From the NCBI GenBank assembly GCA_003224085.1, contig QHYK01000069.1, positions 1-52,808 on the forward strand: DNA of 52,808 bases, read 5' to 3'. Made by a program: the position numbers and the translations under genes. Below the pieces are notes generated by a model. It saw only the letters and a program-made list of their open reading frames with translations, ran no database searches and was not told where the DNA came from. This document shows positions 33,950-41,512 of this stretch, piece after piece (within the stretch, counting starts at the first letter, position 1; each line of letters opens with the position of its first letter). The stretch is from Acidobacteriota bacterium (GTDB lineage Bacteria > Acidobacteriota > Terriglobia > Acidiferrales > UBA7541).

Positions 33950-34132
33950 CGTCGTTTTGACTTCGCGCGTCGTGCCCCGCTCAAACTTTCTGCCGCCAGT
34001 CGGACTCTCTACAATTCATTTCCTCTCCGCGCTTTCTCCTGTCTCTGCCCTCCGCGTCCTCTGCGTTTAATCTTTTCCTTTTTCTTAACTTTTAATTTTC
34101 GGCTGTCAACCTATTGCCCGGGTCTAAACCAA

Positions 34133-34159
34133 AGGAGCGGCTGCAGCAAAGCCGCTCCT
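34133..34159 (-). terminator. Intrinsic terminator of the MXKDX-type gene
   Basis: A perfect 10-bp inverted repeat: AGGAGCGGCT (34133-34140 continuing to 34142) and AGCCGCTCCT (34150-34159), with a 7-base loop. On the minus strand it is followed by TTTGGTTT. It lies 18 bases after the stop of the small gene on that strand, in the right place to end its transcript. The rest of 33950-34177 holds no gene. Confidence 0.7.
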
Positions 34160-34177
34160 GCCAGGCGCCCCGCTTGT

Positions 34178-34459
34178 TCAGCTTGGGTTCTTCTTGTCCT
34201 CCATCTTGTGATCCTTTTTGTCATCCATTTTGTGGCCCAACTTTTCGTCCATTCGTTTCTTGTCCTTGCTCCTCTTTTTCTTGTCAGTCGACATCTTGTC
34301 TTCCTTCATCTTGTCGTCTTGTTTCATGCTGTCTTGCTTCATCGTGTCGCTTTGCGTCTTGTCCTGCGGCGCGGAGTCCTGCGCCCGAAGCGGCGCTCGC
34401 AGCGCAAAAGCCGCCGCCAGTGCTGCGAACGCCAAACCTGCCTTTACCTTGCCAACCAT
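34178..34459 (-). CDS. Small secreted Lys/Asp/Met-rich protein (pentapeptide MXKDX type)
   Basis: From ATG 34459 (behind AGGAGAG) the protein has 93 residues: a signal peptide ('AGLAFAALAAAFALRAPLRA') and a low-complexity tail of degenerate 'M-x-K/Q-D' units ('DTMKQDSMKQDDKMKEDKM', 'KKRMDEKLGHKMDDKKDHKM'). It matches the idea of the pentapeptide MXKDX repeat family, secreted proteins of unknown function. Highly charged and probably unstructured; the Met, His and Asp content would allow weak metal binding, which is speculation. The frame is open to 34585 but those codons are unlikely to be used. Confidence 0.75.
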   Translation of the reverse strand: MVGKVKAGLAFAALAAAFALRAPLRAQDSAPQDKTQSDTMKQDSMKQDDKMKEDKMSTDKKKRSKDKKRMDEKLGHKMDDKKDHKMEDKKNPS

Positions 34460-34666
34460 TCGGATCTCTCCTGTGTTTTGATTTTTGGCGAGCCGTTGTT
34501 GCAGGCGTCGCCCGTGCACTTCATACGAGCCGACAACTTCGCAAAAGTTACAGCGCAACCGCTTTACTCCGGCCTCTCTGGCCATTTACTTTTCGACGCC
34601 GACCGCCTTTGCAACCCGAGTCTGCACCGCATCTTCAAGGTATCCTGAAATCACAGGAAGATTGGG

Positions 34667-35554
34667 ATGCCTGGAAATTTTGCCATTCGGCTGCGTTGCC
34701 CTCTCTGCGAAGCTGACTCTTGGGTTACCCTCGCAGACCGTCAGGAAACCTACGAGCAGATTCAGCAACAAACCTGGGAATTCAAGTGCCGCGAACACGG
34801 CCCGCAGACCGGCACGCCTAAAGAAGTGATGGGCGTGGCTCCGTTGGACGATCCGCCGCCCTGTACACAACAATCAGCGCTGGCGTTTGCTAATCCCATC
34901 TCCACCGAAAAGACGAAGCGAATTCCTCGCTCCAGCGAACGCCTGCCTCTTCGCATTCCCGTGGTGGTCTACGGTTTCACCAAGAATTGCGGCGCGTTCC
35001 ACGAAGAAACGGAAACACAAACAGTTAACGCCAGCGGCGCGCTCGTCGTTCTCAAGACCAAGCTGGCCCTCGGCGATTCCGTTTTTCTGGTGCAACGCGG
35101 CAACGGCCTCGAACAGGAAGTCCGCGTGGTCTATCTCGACTCGTACACCGACCGCGAAACCAAAGTCGGGCTGGCGTTCAAGCATCCCGTTCCTGATTTT
35201 TGGCGCAGGTCCCGCAAGCAAAAGCGTTTACCCAAAACGCTGCGTGTCACCGTCAAGGGTACGGATTCGCGTGGTCATCCGTTCAAGCAGAGCAGCTACA
35301 CCATCAACCTCAGCCAAGCTGGCGCGCGCCTCGACGGCATCGGCTTCCTCACATCTCCCGGCCAAACCATTGAAGTGCGCCGCCTATGGCGCAAAAAGAA
35401 GTATCGCGTTGTTTGGATCGGCCACGTCGGAAGTATCGAAGCCAATCAAGTTGGCGTGGTCGGCCTGCAAAACGAGAAAGACATCTGGCGCGTGGAACTC
35501 CCCGAGGGCGAGCCCGACGACGAACCCGACAAGGACAATCCTCCCAAGAAGTAG
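34667..35554 (+). CDS. PilZ-domain protein with N-terminal zinc-ribbon-like segment
   Basis: A 295-residue protein. Residues 8-45 contain 'CPLC' and a later 'CREHGPQ', spaced like a zinc ribbon. Next is a first PilZ-like module starting 'RSSERLPLRIPVVVYGF' with 'VNASGALVVL', and a second starting 'RKQKRLPKTLRVTVKG' with 'INLSQAGARL', which keeps the N-x-S-x-x-G motif of c-di-GMP binders. The tail is acidic ('EPDDEPDKDN'). A role in c-di-GMP-dependent regulation is likely from the domain; partners are unknown. The start has AGGAAG upstream. The 186 bases after it are low-complexity and hold no gene. Confidence 0.82.
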   Translation: MPGNFAIRLRCPLCEADSWVTLADRQETYEQIQQQTWEFKCREHGPQTGTPKEVMGVAPLDDPPPCTQQSALAFANPISTEKTKRIPRSSERLPLRIPVVVYGFTKNCGAFHEETETQTVNASGALVVLKTKLALGDSVFLVQRGNGLEQEVRVVYLDSYTDRETKVGLAFKHPVPDFWRRSRKQKRLPKTLRVTVKGTDSRGHPFKQSSYTINLSQAGARLDGIGFLTSPGQTIEVRRLWRKKKYRVVWIGHVGSIEANQVGVVGLQNEKDIWRVELPEGEPDDEPDKDNPPKK

Positions 35555-35740
35555 CTTGCCGTTTACCGTTCGCCGTTTGCCGCTCCTCTTTTCATTTTCA
35601 TTTTTCCTTTCTCTCTTTTCTGTTTTGCAGTATCCAGTTGGCAGTTCCCAGTTTTCAATCCTAACTCTTGGTTTTTGGCTGTTAGTCCTTTGTTCCCCGA
35701 TTCTTCATTTCACTTTTCCCATCGGTAGCGGTTGTGTCGT

Positions 35741-36583
35741 TCACGTGCCTTGGGGCTCGGAGCGATATCCGCCGCGCCCCGCCGCCATTTTTCTGCCCAC
35801 GGCGCGAATCACCCACGGCATGAATCGCTCGAGAAACACAAGAGCTTTGCCGTGACCGGTGATAATCGCTTCGCGCTTTCCTTTCGCGATCGCGCTGAGA
35901 ATCTGCCGCACCGCTTTTTCCGTCGGCATCACCAGCCAGGCAGGAACCTGGTCTTTCGCGCCTTCGTGGAATTTCCCCTGGTTGTCCGTGCGCCGGATGT
36001 TACTGGCCACAAATCCGGGACTGATGAGCGTCACCTTCACCCCGGAGAGCGCCAGCTCCGGAGTGATGGCGTTCGCCAGCGCGCGCAAGGCAAACTTGCT
36101 CATCGCGTACGGCGAAGCGCCCGGCGTGCTCGCCCATCCGGTCACGCTTCCGACGATGGCGATGTTGCCTTTGTTTTTTTCCACCTCGGGCAGCGCCGCG
36201 TAAATCGTTCGCAGCACACCAAAGACGTTGGTCTCAAATTGCCGCCGGTAGTCCTCCACGGAGAGCTTCTTCAGCGGGCCAACCACCCCAAATCCCGCGT
36301 TGGCAATCGCGACGTCCAGCTTTCCCCACTGCCGCACGGTTTCCGCGACGGCTTTTTGCAAATCGCCGTCTTGCGTAACGTCGCATTGCAGCACCAGCGG
36401 CCTAGGCTTTTCCGCGGCCGCGATTTGCTGCGCCAGATTTTCGAGCAGTTCCTTCCGCCGCGCCGCCAGCGTCAGCTTCACTCCCGCCTGCCCCAACTGC
36501 CGGGCAAGTTCTTCGCCGATCCCCGACGAAGCGCCGGTAATGAGCACCGCCTTGTCCTGAAAGAACCGTTGGGTCTTGTTCAT
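35741..36583 (-). CDS. Short-chain dehydrogenase/reductase
   Basis: A 280-residue classical SDR: the cofactor motif 'AVLITGASSGIGEELARQLG', 'DVAIANAGFGVVGPL' (NAG), the catalytic Ser in 'IAIVGSVTGWAS' and 'YAMSKFALRALANAI' (Y-x3-K). The last ~50 residues are basic and hydrophobic ('ALVFLERFMPWVIRAVGRK'), suggesting membrane association. The frame extends upstream, but ATG 36583 is the natural start, placed 24 bases after the lactonase gene stop; the two are likely cotranscribed. Substrate unknown. Confidence 0.92.
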   Translation of the reverse strand: MNKTQRFFQDKAVLITGASSGIGEELARQLGQAGVKLTLAARRKELLENLAQQIAAAEKPRPLVLQCDVTQDGDLQKAVAETVRQWGKLDVAIANAGFGVVGPLKKLSVEDYRRQFETNVFGVLRTIYAALPEVEKNKGNIAIVGSVTGWASTPGASPYAMSKFALRALANAITPELALSGVKVTLISPGFVASNIRRTDNQGKFHEGAKDQVPAWLVMPTEKAVRQILSAIAKGKREAIITGHGKALVFLERFMPWVIRAVGRKMAAGRGGYRSEPQGT

Positions 36584-36606
36584 GGCGAGGATTGGGCAAG
36601 CCGTCC

Positions 36607-37626
36607 CTACCATCTCACTCCGGTGGCCTTCAGCCGGATGCGGTACAGGCTGGTGCTGGCGGTGATGTAGAGCGTCTTTGCGTCTTGATCGCCCCAGGCA
36701 ACATTGGCCACTTTTTCTGCAATTTTGATCGTTCCCAGGTGCTTGCCTTCGGGAGAAATAATCCACACGCCGCCGGGCCCAGAGCCATAAAGATTCCCCT
36801 GCTTGTCCACACGAATGCCGTCGGGCCCTCCGGGCGAGGCATCGGACTTCGCGTCGAGCAACAGCTTGCCATCGGCCACCGTGCCATCGGGCCCTACCGT
36901 GTAACGCAGCCAGACCCCTTCGCCGGACTCGGCAATGTAGAGAACTTTTTCATCGGGAGAAAATGCGATGCCGTTCGGCCGCTTCAGATCGGCGATGATC
37001 AGCTGCAACTTCGAAGGATCAGGCGGCGCGCCCGGCTTGTGCTGCCGCGCGCCCACAATGCGATACACGCCATTTACCTTAAGCTCTTTGGCGGGATGGT
37101 CATCTCCTTGGGTAGGCAGACCATAAGGAGGATCGGTGAAGTAAAGCGAGCCGTCCGATTTATAGACCAGATCGTTCGGGCTGTTCAGTTTCTTCCCCTC
37201 ATAAGAATCGGCGAGCACCGTGATCTGCGCCTTCGGATCCACCGACTCCAACCGCCAGACGTTGCGCCGCGCATGGCCGGCGACACTCACCCTTGCGTCA
37301 GCATCAAGGGTCATGCCATTCGAGCCTGGCTCCGGTCCGCCGTAGGGCTCAGTTCCCGTATATCCGCTCGGGTGCATGAATACGGACGCGCCCTTGCCGG
37401 GGACCCACTGGACGATGTTGTTCGCGGGAATCTCCGCAAACAACAGCGTGCCGTTGCGCGTCCACACCGGACCCTCGGTCCACTTGTTGAAGCCGCCGGC
37501 AATCTTTTCGAGCCGGGCGTTTTGGGGAACGATTTGGTCGAGTGCCGGATCGAGCCGTTGAATTTCCTGACCGGCCGCAGGTGCTGCCATGAGCGCCAAG
37601 CCCATTAGAAATGCATAGAGTCTCAT
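36607..37626 (-). CDS. Secreted SMP-30/gluconolactonase-like beta-propeller
   Basis: A 339-residue protein with a signal peptide ('LYAFLMGLALMAAPAAGQ') and an SGL/SMP-30 six-bladed propeller: 'FNKWTEGPVWTRNGTLLFAE' (metal-binding Glu), 'NSPNDLVYKSDGSLYFTDPP' (Asn and Asp ligands), 'PNGIAFSPDEKVLYIAESGE' and 'PDGIRVDKQGNLYGSGPGGV'. Members hydrolyse sugar lactones with a divalent metal in the centre. It is the first gene of the pair with the SDR. ATG 37626 is chosen because the codons upstream do not extend the signal peptide sensibly. Confidence 0.92.
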   Translation of the reverse strand: MRLYAFLMGLALMAAPAAGQEIQRLDPALDQIVPQNARLEKIAGGFNKWTEGPVWTRNGTLLFAEIPANNIVQWVPGKGASVFMHPSGYTGTEPYGGPEPGSNGMTLDADARVSVAGHARRNVWRLESVDPKAQITVLADSYEGKKLNSPNDLVYKSDGSLYFTDPPYGLPTQGDDHPAKELKVNGVYRIVGARQHKPGAPPDPSKLQLIIADLKRPNGIAFSPDEKVLYIAESGEGVWLRYTVGPDGTVADGKLLLDAKSDASPGGPDGIRVDKQGNLYGSGPGGVWIISPEGKHLGTIKIAEKVANVAWGDQDAKTLYITASTSLYRIRLKATGVRW

Positions 37627-37763
37627 GCGCGCGATTGTACTCCTCTGGGTAAACAAGTGGCGAGTGACGAGTGGCGAATGACCCGCACGGCGAACCATGC
37701 CTATCTCGTCGCCGCGATGCACTTCTCTGAGTTATCATCAGCGGCTATGGCTGCAGGAAAAGC

Positions 37764-38960
37764 ATGCTGAATGAGTTTGGCTGGGATGAGCGGTACCGCG
37801 TGGCGGGCTTGGAGAACGTGCTTACGCCCGCGCTCGTGGTGTATCCGGAAATGATCCTAACCAATATTGCGCGAACCTTGCGTCTGCTGGATGGAGATGC
37901 GGATCGCTGGCGCGTACACATCAAGACGGCAAAGCTGGAGTACGCGTTGCGGATGCTCGTCGAGCGGGGCATACGGAACTTCAAGTGCGCCACTACGCTC
38001 GAATTACTGACCGCTTGCCGCAGCGGCGCAAGAGATGTGCTCGTTGCTTATCCCATGGTGGGCGCGAACGCGCGCCGAGTGCGCGAACTTGCCGAAGAAT
38101 TTCCGGCGGTGCGCATCTCCGTTTTGGCGGAAAACGAAGGGCAAGTGCGGCAATGGCGAGGCAGCCGGGTCGGCGTGTTTCTCGACATCAATCCGGGGAT
38201 GGACCGCACGGGGATCGAACAGAGCCACAAGGACGACGTTCTTAAGCTTGTGCGTGCGGTTGGCGCCGCCGGGTTGGAATTCCGCGGCTTGCACTACTAC
38301 GACGGGCACTATGGCGGGCTGGGAGAGCGCGAACGAATGGCGGTGGCTCACGCGGGCTACGATAGCTTGATGGAAGTTGTGGCGGAGATCGGAGGCAGCG
38401 GAGGGAACGCGCCAGAGGTGATTACGGCGGGCACGCCGACGCTGCCGTGCTCGCTGGCGTATGAAGGCTTCCGCGGGAAGAAGTTTGTTCACCGCGTTTC
38501 GCCGGGGACGGTGGTGTACAACGATGCGACAAGCCTGGCGCAACTACCGGCCGAGTATGCTTATCAGCCGGCGGCGCTCATGTTGACGCGAGTGGTGAGC
38601 CGGCCGCGCGCGGGCGTGGTCACCTGCGATGCCGGGCACAAAGCCGTTTCCGCGGATGCGGGCGTGCCGACGTGCGTGGTCGTGGGGCATGCGGAATTGA
38701 CGCCGCTTTCGCCGAGCGAAGAGCATTTGCCCATGAGCGTCGCAGGAGGGGCAGCGGGTCCGCAGGTTAGCGAGGCGCTCTACCTTCTCCCGCGGCATAT
38801 TTGCCCTACGGTGAACAATTTTGACTGCGCGCTCCTTGCGCGAGATGGGCGGATTGAGTCGGTGGAGAGAGTGACGGCGCGCGGACGCGAAGCGCCACTT
38901 CTGCGAGGAGCAGATATAAAGGCTTCCGCGCTGCGACAAGCGGTTGCTGAGAAGGTGTGA
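37764..38960 (+). CDS. D-threonine aldolase / alanine racemase-fold PLP enzyme
   Basis: A 398-residue fold-type III PLP enzyme: the cofactor Lys lies in 'RVHIKTAKLEYALRM', followed by 'FKCATTLELLTACRSGARDV', the barrel strand 'VGVFLDINPGMDRTGIE' and 'GLEFRGLHYYDGHYG'. The C-terminal domain has the metal-site segment 'LLPRHICPTVNNFDCALL' and 'AGVVTCDAGHKAVSADAG'. These point to the D-threonine aldolase/D-3-hydroxyamino acid aldolase group. Divergent from the lactonase operon. It adds to the D-amino-acid theme in this window, but no direct link is shown. Confidence 0.88.
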   Translation: MLNEFGWDERYRVAGLENVLTPALVVYPEMILTNIARTLRLLDGDADRWRVHIKTAKLEYALRMLVERGIRNFKCATTLELLTACRSGARDVLVAYPMVGANARRVRELAEEFPAVRISVLAENEGQVRQWRGSRVGVFLDINPGMDRTGIEQSHKDDVLKLVRAVGAAGLEFRGLHYYDGHYGGLGERERMAVAHAGYDSLMEVVAEIGGSGGNAPEVITAGTPTLPCSLAYEGFRGKKFVHRVSPGTVVYNDATSLAQLPAEYAYQPAALMLTRVVSRPRAGVVTCDAGHKAVSADAGVPTCVVVGHAELTPLSPSEEHLPMSVAGGAAGPQVSEALYLLPRHICPTVNNFDCALLARDGRIESVERVTARGREAPLLRGADIKASALRQAVAEKV

Positions 38961-39017
38961 AAACGGCCGATTCGATTCGGGGGATTTCGCGGTGGGAAAT
39001 TAGGGCAAAAAGATTGA

Positions 39018-39047
39018 GGGCGCAACCGCCGTTAAGCCGTTGCGCCC
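39018..39047 (+). terminator. Hairpin after the D-threonine aldolase-type gene
   Basis: A perfect 9-bp stem GGGCGCAAC (39018-39026)/GTTGCGCCC (39039-39047) with a 12-base loop, 58 bases after the upstream stop. There is no long T-run directly behind it, so it is a weak or factor-assisted terminator candidate. Confidence 0.45.
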
Positions 39048-39471
39048 CCTTGCAATTGCGCCGTTAAGTTTTTCAGGCTTCCCGGCCTAATCTGCGCGAG
39101 ACGATAAACCCGGCGTTTTTTCCTGGCAAGAGAAATCTGCAATTTCAACTGTGGAAAGGTGTGCACGGCTGTGCAAAATTCGGAAATTGTAAAATGGAAA
39201 TTCGAAGATCGAAGACGAAGTCGAAAGATCGAAATCCGAAAATTGAGACTAGCGAGTGGTTGCCGGTAGGGAGACGGAGTCGGTCTTCGGAAGGCCGACT
39301 GTGCTGCGATTCTGTAACTCCTAACGTGACCCGGTCACGCGCGGGAGCCAGCATTTTCAAGGAAACATTTTGAAGGGCTGCCTCGTACCTCTTACCAGCA
39401 GCCGGGGAGTGCAAGAGGGTGGGCCGGAGACCCGCCGCCGCAGGCAAGAGCACCGGCCAGGAGGATGCGCC
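39048..39471. other. Gene-free stretch with palindromes before the tandem-domain gene pair
   Basis: No convincing reading frame on either strand. It contains GATCGAAA-type low-complexity sequence (about 39200-39245), a hairpin AGTCGG-TCTTCGGAAGG-CCGACT (39278-39300) without T-run, and a 15-base perfect palindrome CGTGACC-C-GGTCACG (39325-39339) that looks like a regulator binding site for the genes that start at 39472. Confidence 0.5.
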
Positions 39472-40113
39472 ATGTCCTATTCGAATCGGGGTTTCCACGG
39501 CAAGACCGCTATGGTAACCGCAATGGCGCTGCTCCTTTTCCCTGCGGGAGTGGTTGCACAAGGCACGGCGGCGCCGGCAAAGGCCGCGCGATCAACAAGT
39601 TCCGCGCCGGCGGAAAAGGGCGAGCGCTGGCTGCACGTGCGCGTGATCTGCGCGGAGGGCAAAGGCGACACCGTGCGGGTGAACGTGCCGCTGGAGTTGG
39701 CGGAAAAGGTGCTGCCTGCGGTGAATCACGACCGGCTGCACAACGGCAAGGTCCGGATTGATTCTTCCGACGTGGACGACGTGGATTTGCGGGCGCTGAT
39801 GGACGCTATTCGAACGGCCAAGGAAGGCGAATACGTTACGGTGCAGGGGAACGACAACGACGTGCGCGTGGCCAAGGAAGGCAATCAGCTGACCGTCCAC
39901 GTACTGGACAAGAGTGGATCCAAGAAGTCGCAGGTCGAAGTGAAAATACCGATGAAGGTGATGGAAGCGCTGCTTTCCGCGGGAAAGGATGAACTGGATC
40001 TGGTGGCGGCGCTACATGCGCTGGGCGCGCAAGGCGACATGGAACTGGTTTCCTTGAAGGATAGCGAGAATACCGTGAAGGTGTGGCTGGATTCCAAGAA
40101 CGTCGCCAACTGA
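39472..40113 (+). CDS. Secreted protein with two copies of an unrecognised small domain
   Basis: From ATG 39472 (ribosome binding site AGGAGG) the protein has 213 residues: a signal peptide ('TAMVTAMALLLFPAGVVAQG'), an Ala/Ser-rich linker, then two related units. Unit 1 (about 48-135) has 'LHVRVICAEGKGDTVRVNVP' and later 'LRALMDAIRTAKEGEYVTVQ'. Unit 2 (about 137-210) has 'LTVHVLDKSGSKKSQVEVKI' and 'LDLVAALHALGAQGDMELVS'. Each unit is strand - strand with V-x-V-x-V/I-P - helix ending L/P-x-A - helix - two strands. I know no name for it. The next gene shares the domain, so both likely act together. Confidence 0.72.
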   Translation: MSYSNRGFHGKTAMVTAMALLLFPAGVVAQGTAAPAKAARSTSSAPAEKGERWLHVRVICAEGKGDTVRVNVPLELAEKVLPAVNHDRLHNGKVRIDSSDVDDVDLRALMDAIRTAKEGEYVTVQGNDNDVRVAKEGNQLTVHVLDKSGSKKSQVEVKIPMKVMEALLSAGKDELDLVAALHALGAQGDMELVSLKDSENTVKVWLDSKNVAN

Positions 40114-40177
40114 GTTTTGGCTTTTAGGCTCCCAGTTTTTGGTTCTTAGTCTTATAAACCGTGGCCCGGAGGCGAAC

Positions 40178-40615
40178 ATGATACTGCTGGCGAAGGCGGC
40201 TCTCGGACTCAGCGGGGCGCTGGTCGTGGCGGGCGCGTACACTTTTCATGAAGGTGTGATTCGCGTGGATGTGGACGAATTCCGCCCTGGAGGATCGCAC
40301 GTGCACCTGTGGGTGCCTGCGGCGACCGTGCCCATGGCGATGCACTTCGTGCCGAAGCATCCCTTGTGTGATGCGGCACAGCCCGCGCAGGAGTTTCTTC
40401 CGGTGGCGCACGCGCTGTTTAAGGAATTGAAGAAATTCCCGGACACGGAGTTCGTGGAGGTCAACGACGACGAGCAGCATGTGCGCATTCGAACGCACGG
40501 CGAAAAACTACAGATTGACGTGGATGCGCCGGATGAGAAAGTCCACCTCCTGGTGCCGCTCGGCGCCCTGGATGACATGGTGGGGCAGCTCGAGGACAGC
40601 GAGCCGCGAGCGTGA
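40178..40615 (+). CDS. Companion protein with the same repeated small domain
   Basis: A 145-residue protein from ATG 40178 (GGAGG upstream), with an N-terminal hydrophobic segment ('LLAKAALGLSGALVVAGAYT') that could be a signal or anchor. It then has one complete unit, 'IRVDVDEFRPGGSHVHLWVP' to 'FPDTEFVEVNDDEQHVRIRT', and a second partial unit, 'LQIDVDAPDEKVHLLVPLGA' with 'LDDMVGQL'. The pattern matches the two units of the preceding gene, 64 bases upstream. Function unknown. A predicted envelope location is inference from the hydrophobic start. Confidence 0.7.
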   Translation: MILLAKAALGLSGALVVAGAYTFHEGVIRVDVDEFRPGGSHVHLWVPAATVPMAMHFVPKHPLCDAAQPAQEFLPVAHALFKELKKFPDTEFVEVNDDEQHVRIRTHGEKLQIDVDAPDEKVHLLVPLGALDDMVGQLEDSEPRA

Positions 40616-40657
40616 GGAGAAGCTCCTATCTACGTACAACCAAAAAAGAAGCATGAC

Positions 40658-41449
40658 TCAGGCGGAGCCGCCTGATTCTTTGATCGTCACCTGATAATAC
40701 GCTTCTTCGAGGATCGACTCTTTTTTCCAGCCAGCGCGCTGCAAAATTCCCCGGCTGTTCTCGATCATTTTCGGATGCCCGCACAGATAGGCCGTGGTGT
40801 TGTCGGCCCTCAGTCCCCAGATTTCGGTGTACTTTCGCAAAAGATCGTCGACGCGCCCGGTCTCGCCGGTCCACTGCCCGTCCTCCCAGGGACGGCTAAC
40901 CGCGGGGACATATTTGAACCATGGTGCGTTGGAGGCAAGGCGGTCAAGTTCCTCGCGATAGCCGAATTCGAAAGAACGGCTGGCACCCTGGAGACAGAAA
41001 AGCCTGTGTTCAGCGCGCGCCGGACCCGAGCCACTTTTCCAATCGCGATAGAGCGTGCGCGTGTAGCTGACGAACGGGGCGATGCCGGTAACGGTAGAAA
41101 TAAGCAGGTGGTTCGTGTGGCCGGTCTGCAGATCCAGCAGGAAGCGGCCCTTAGCGATTTTGCGGCAGAGCAGCGCGTCCCCCGGCTTCAATTGGAAAAG
41201 ACCGGGCGTCAAGCCACCGTGGGGGACGAGCTCGACAAAGAACTCAAGCGCCTCTTCGTAAGGGGAGGAAACCAGCGAGTAGGCGCGCTCGGTTCGAGCG
41301 CCATTGTTCTCGAGGCCGAGAGTGGCGTATTGTCCCGCGCGGTATTCGAATGGTCCGCCGGGATCAATGCGCAGAACGCACAGGTCCTGCGAAAGGTCGC
41401 GGCGATCGAGAATTCGCGCGGTGTAGTGTTTATCCGGTGAACGAGTCAT
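40658..41449 (-). CDS. Ferredoxin/flavodoxin-NADP+ reductase family protein
   Basis: A 263-residue FNR-type flavoenzyme. The FAD domain has 'FEYRAGQYATLGLENNG' and 'TERAYSLVSSPYEEALEFFV' (R-x-Y-S motif) and 'GGLTPGLFQLKPGD'; the NAD(P) domain has 'HLLISTVTGIAPFVSYTRTL' and the C-terminal 'DNTTAYLCGHPKMIENSRGI'. It lacks an iron-sulfur domain, so an external electron partner is needed. ATG 41449 has GGAGGGAG upstream. It runs opposite to the tandem-domain genes and is followed closely by them. Confidence 0.9.
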   Translation of the reverse strand: MTRSPDKHYTARILDRRDLSQDLCVLRIDPGGPFEYRAGQYATLGLENNGARTERAYSLVSSPYEEALEFFVELVPHGGLTPGLFQLKPGDALLCRKIAKGRFLLDLQTGHTNHLLISTVTGIAPFVSYTRTLYRDWKSGSGPARAEHRLFCLQGASRSFEFGYREELDRLASNAPWFKYVPAVSRPWEDGQWTGETGRVDDLLRKYTEIWGLRADNTTAYLCGHPKMIENSRGILQRAGWKKESILEEAYYQVTIKESGGSA

Positions 41450-41512
41450 CTACGCAGTCTCCCTCCACAGGAAGCATAATCCTTTGACCGCCTGCGCAAC
41501 GACGCCCGTGCG

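Noticed and set aside
33386-34648. A 420-codon open frame on the plus strand antisense to the ECF sigma factor
   Set aside because: Extremely Arg/Leu/Phe-rich with no domain; it is the antisense shadow of a clear sigma factor and the low-complexity gene beside it.
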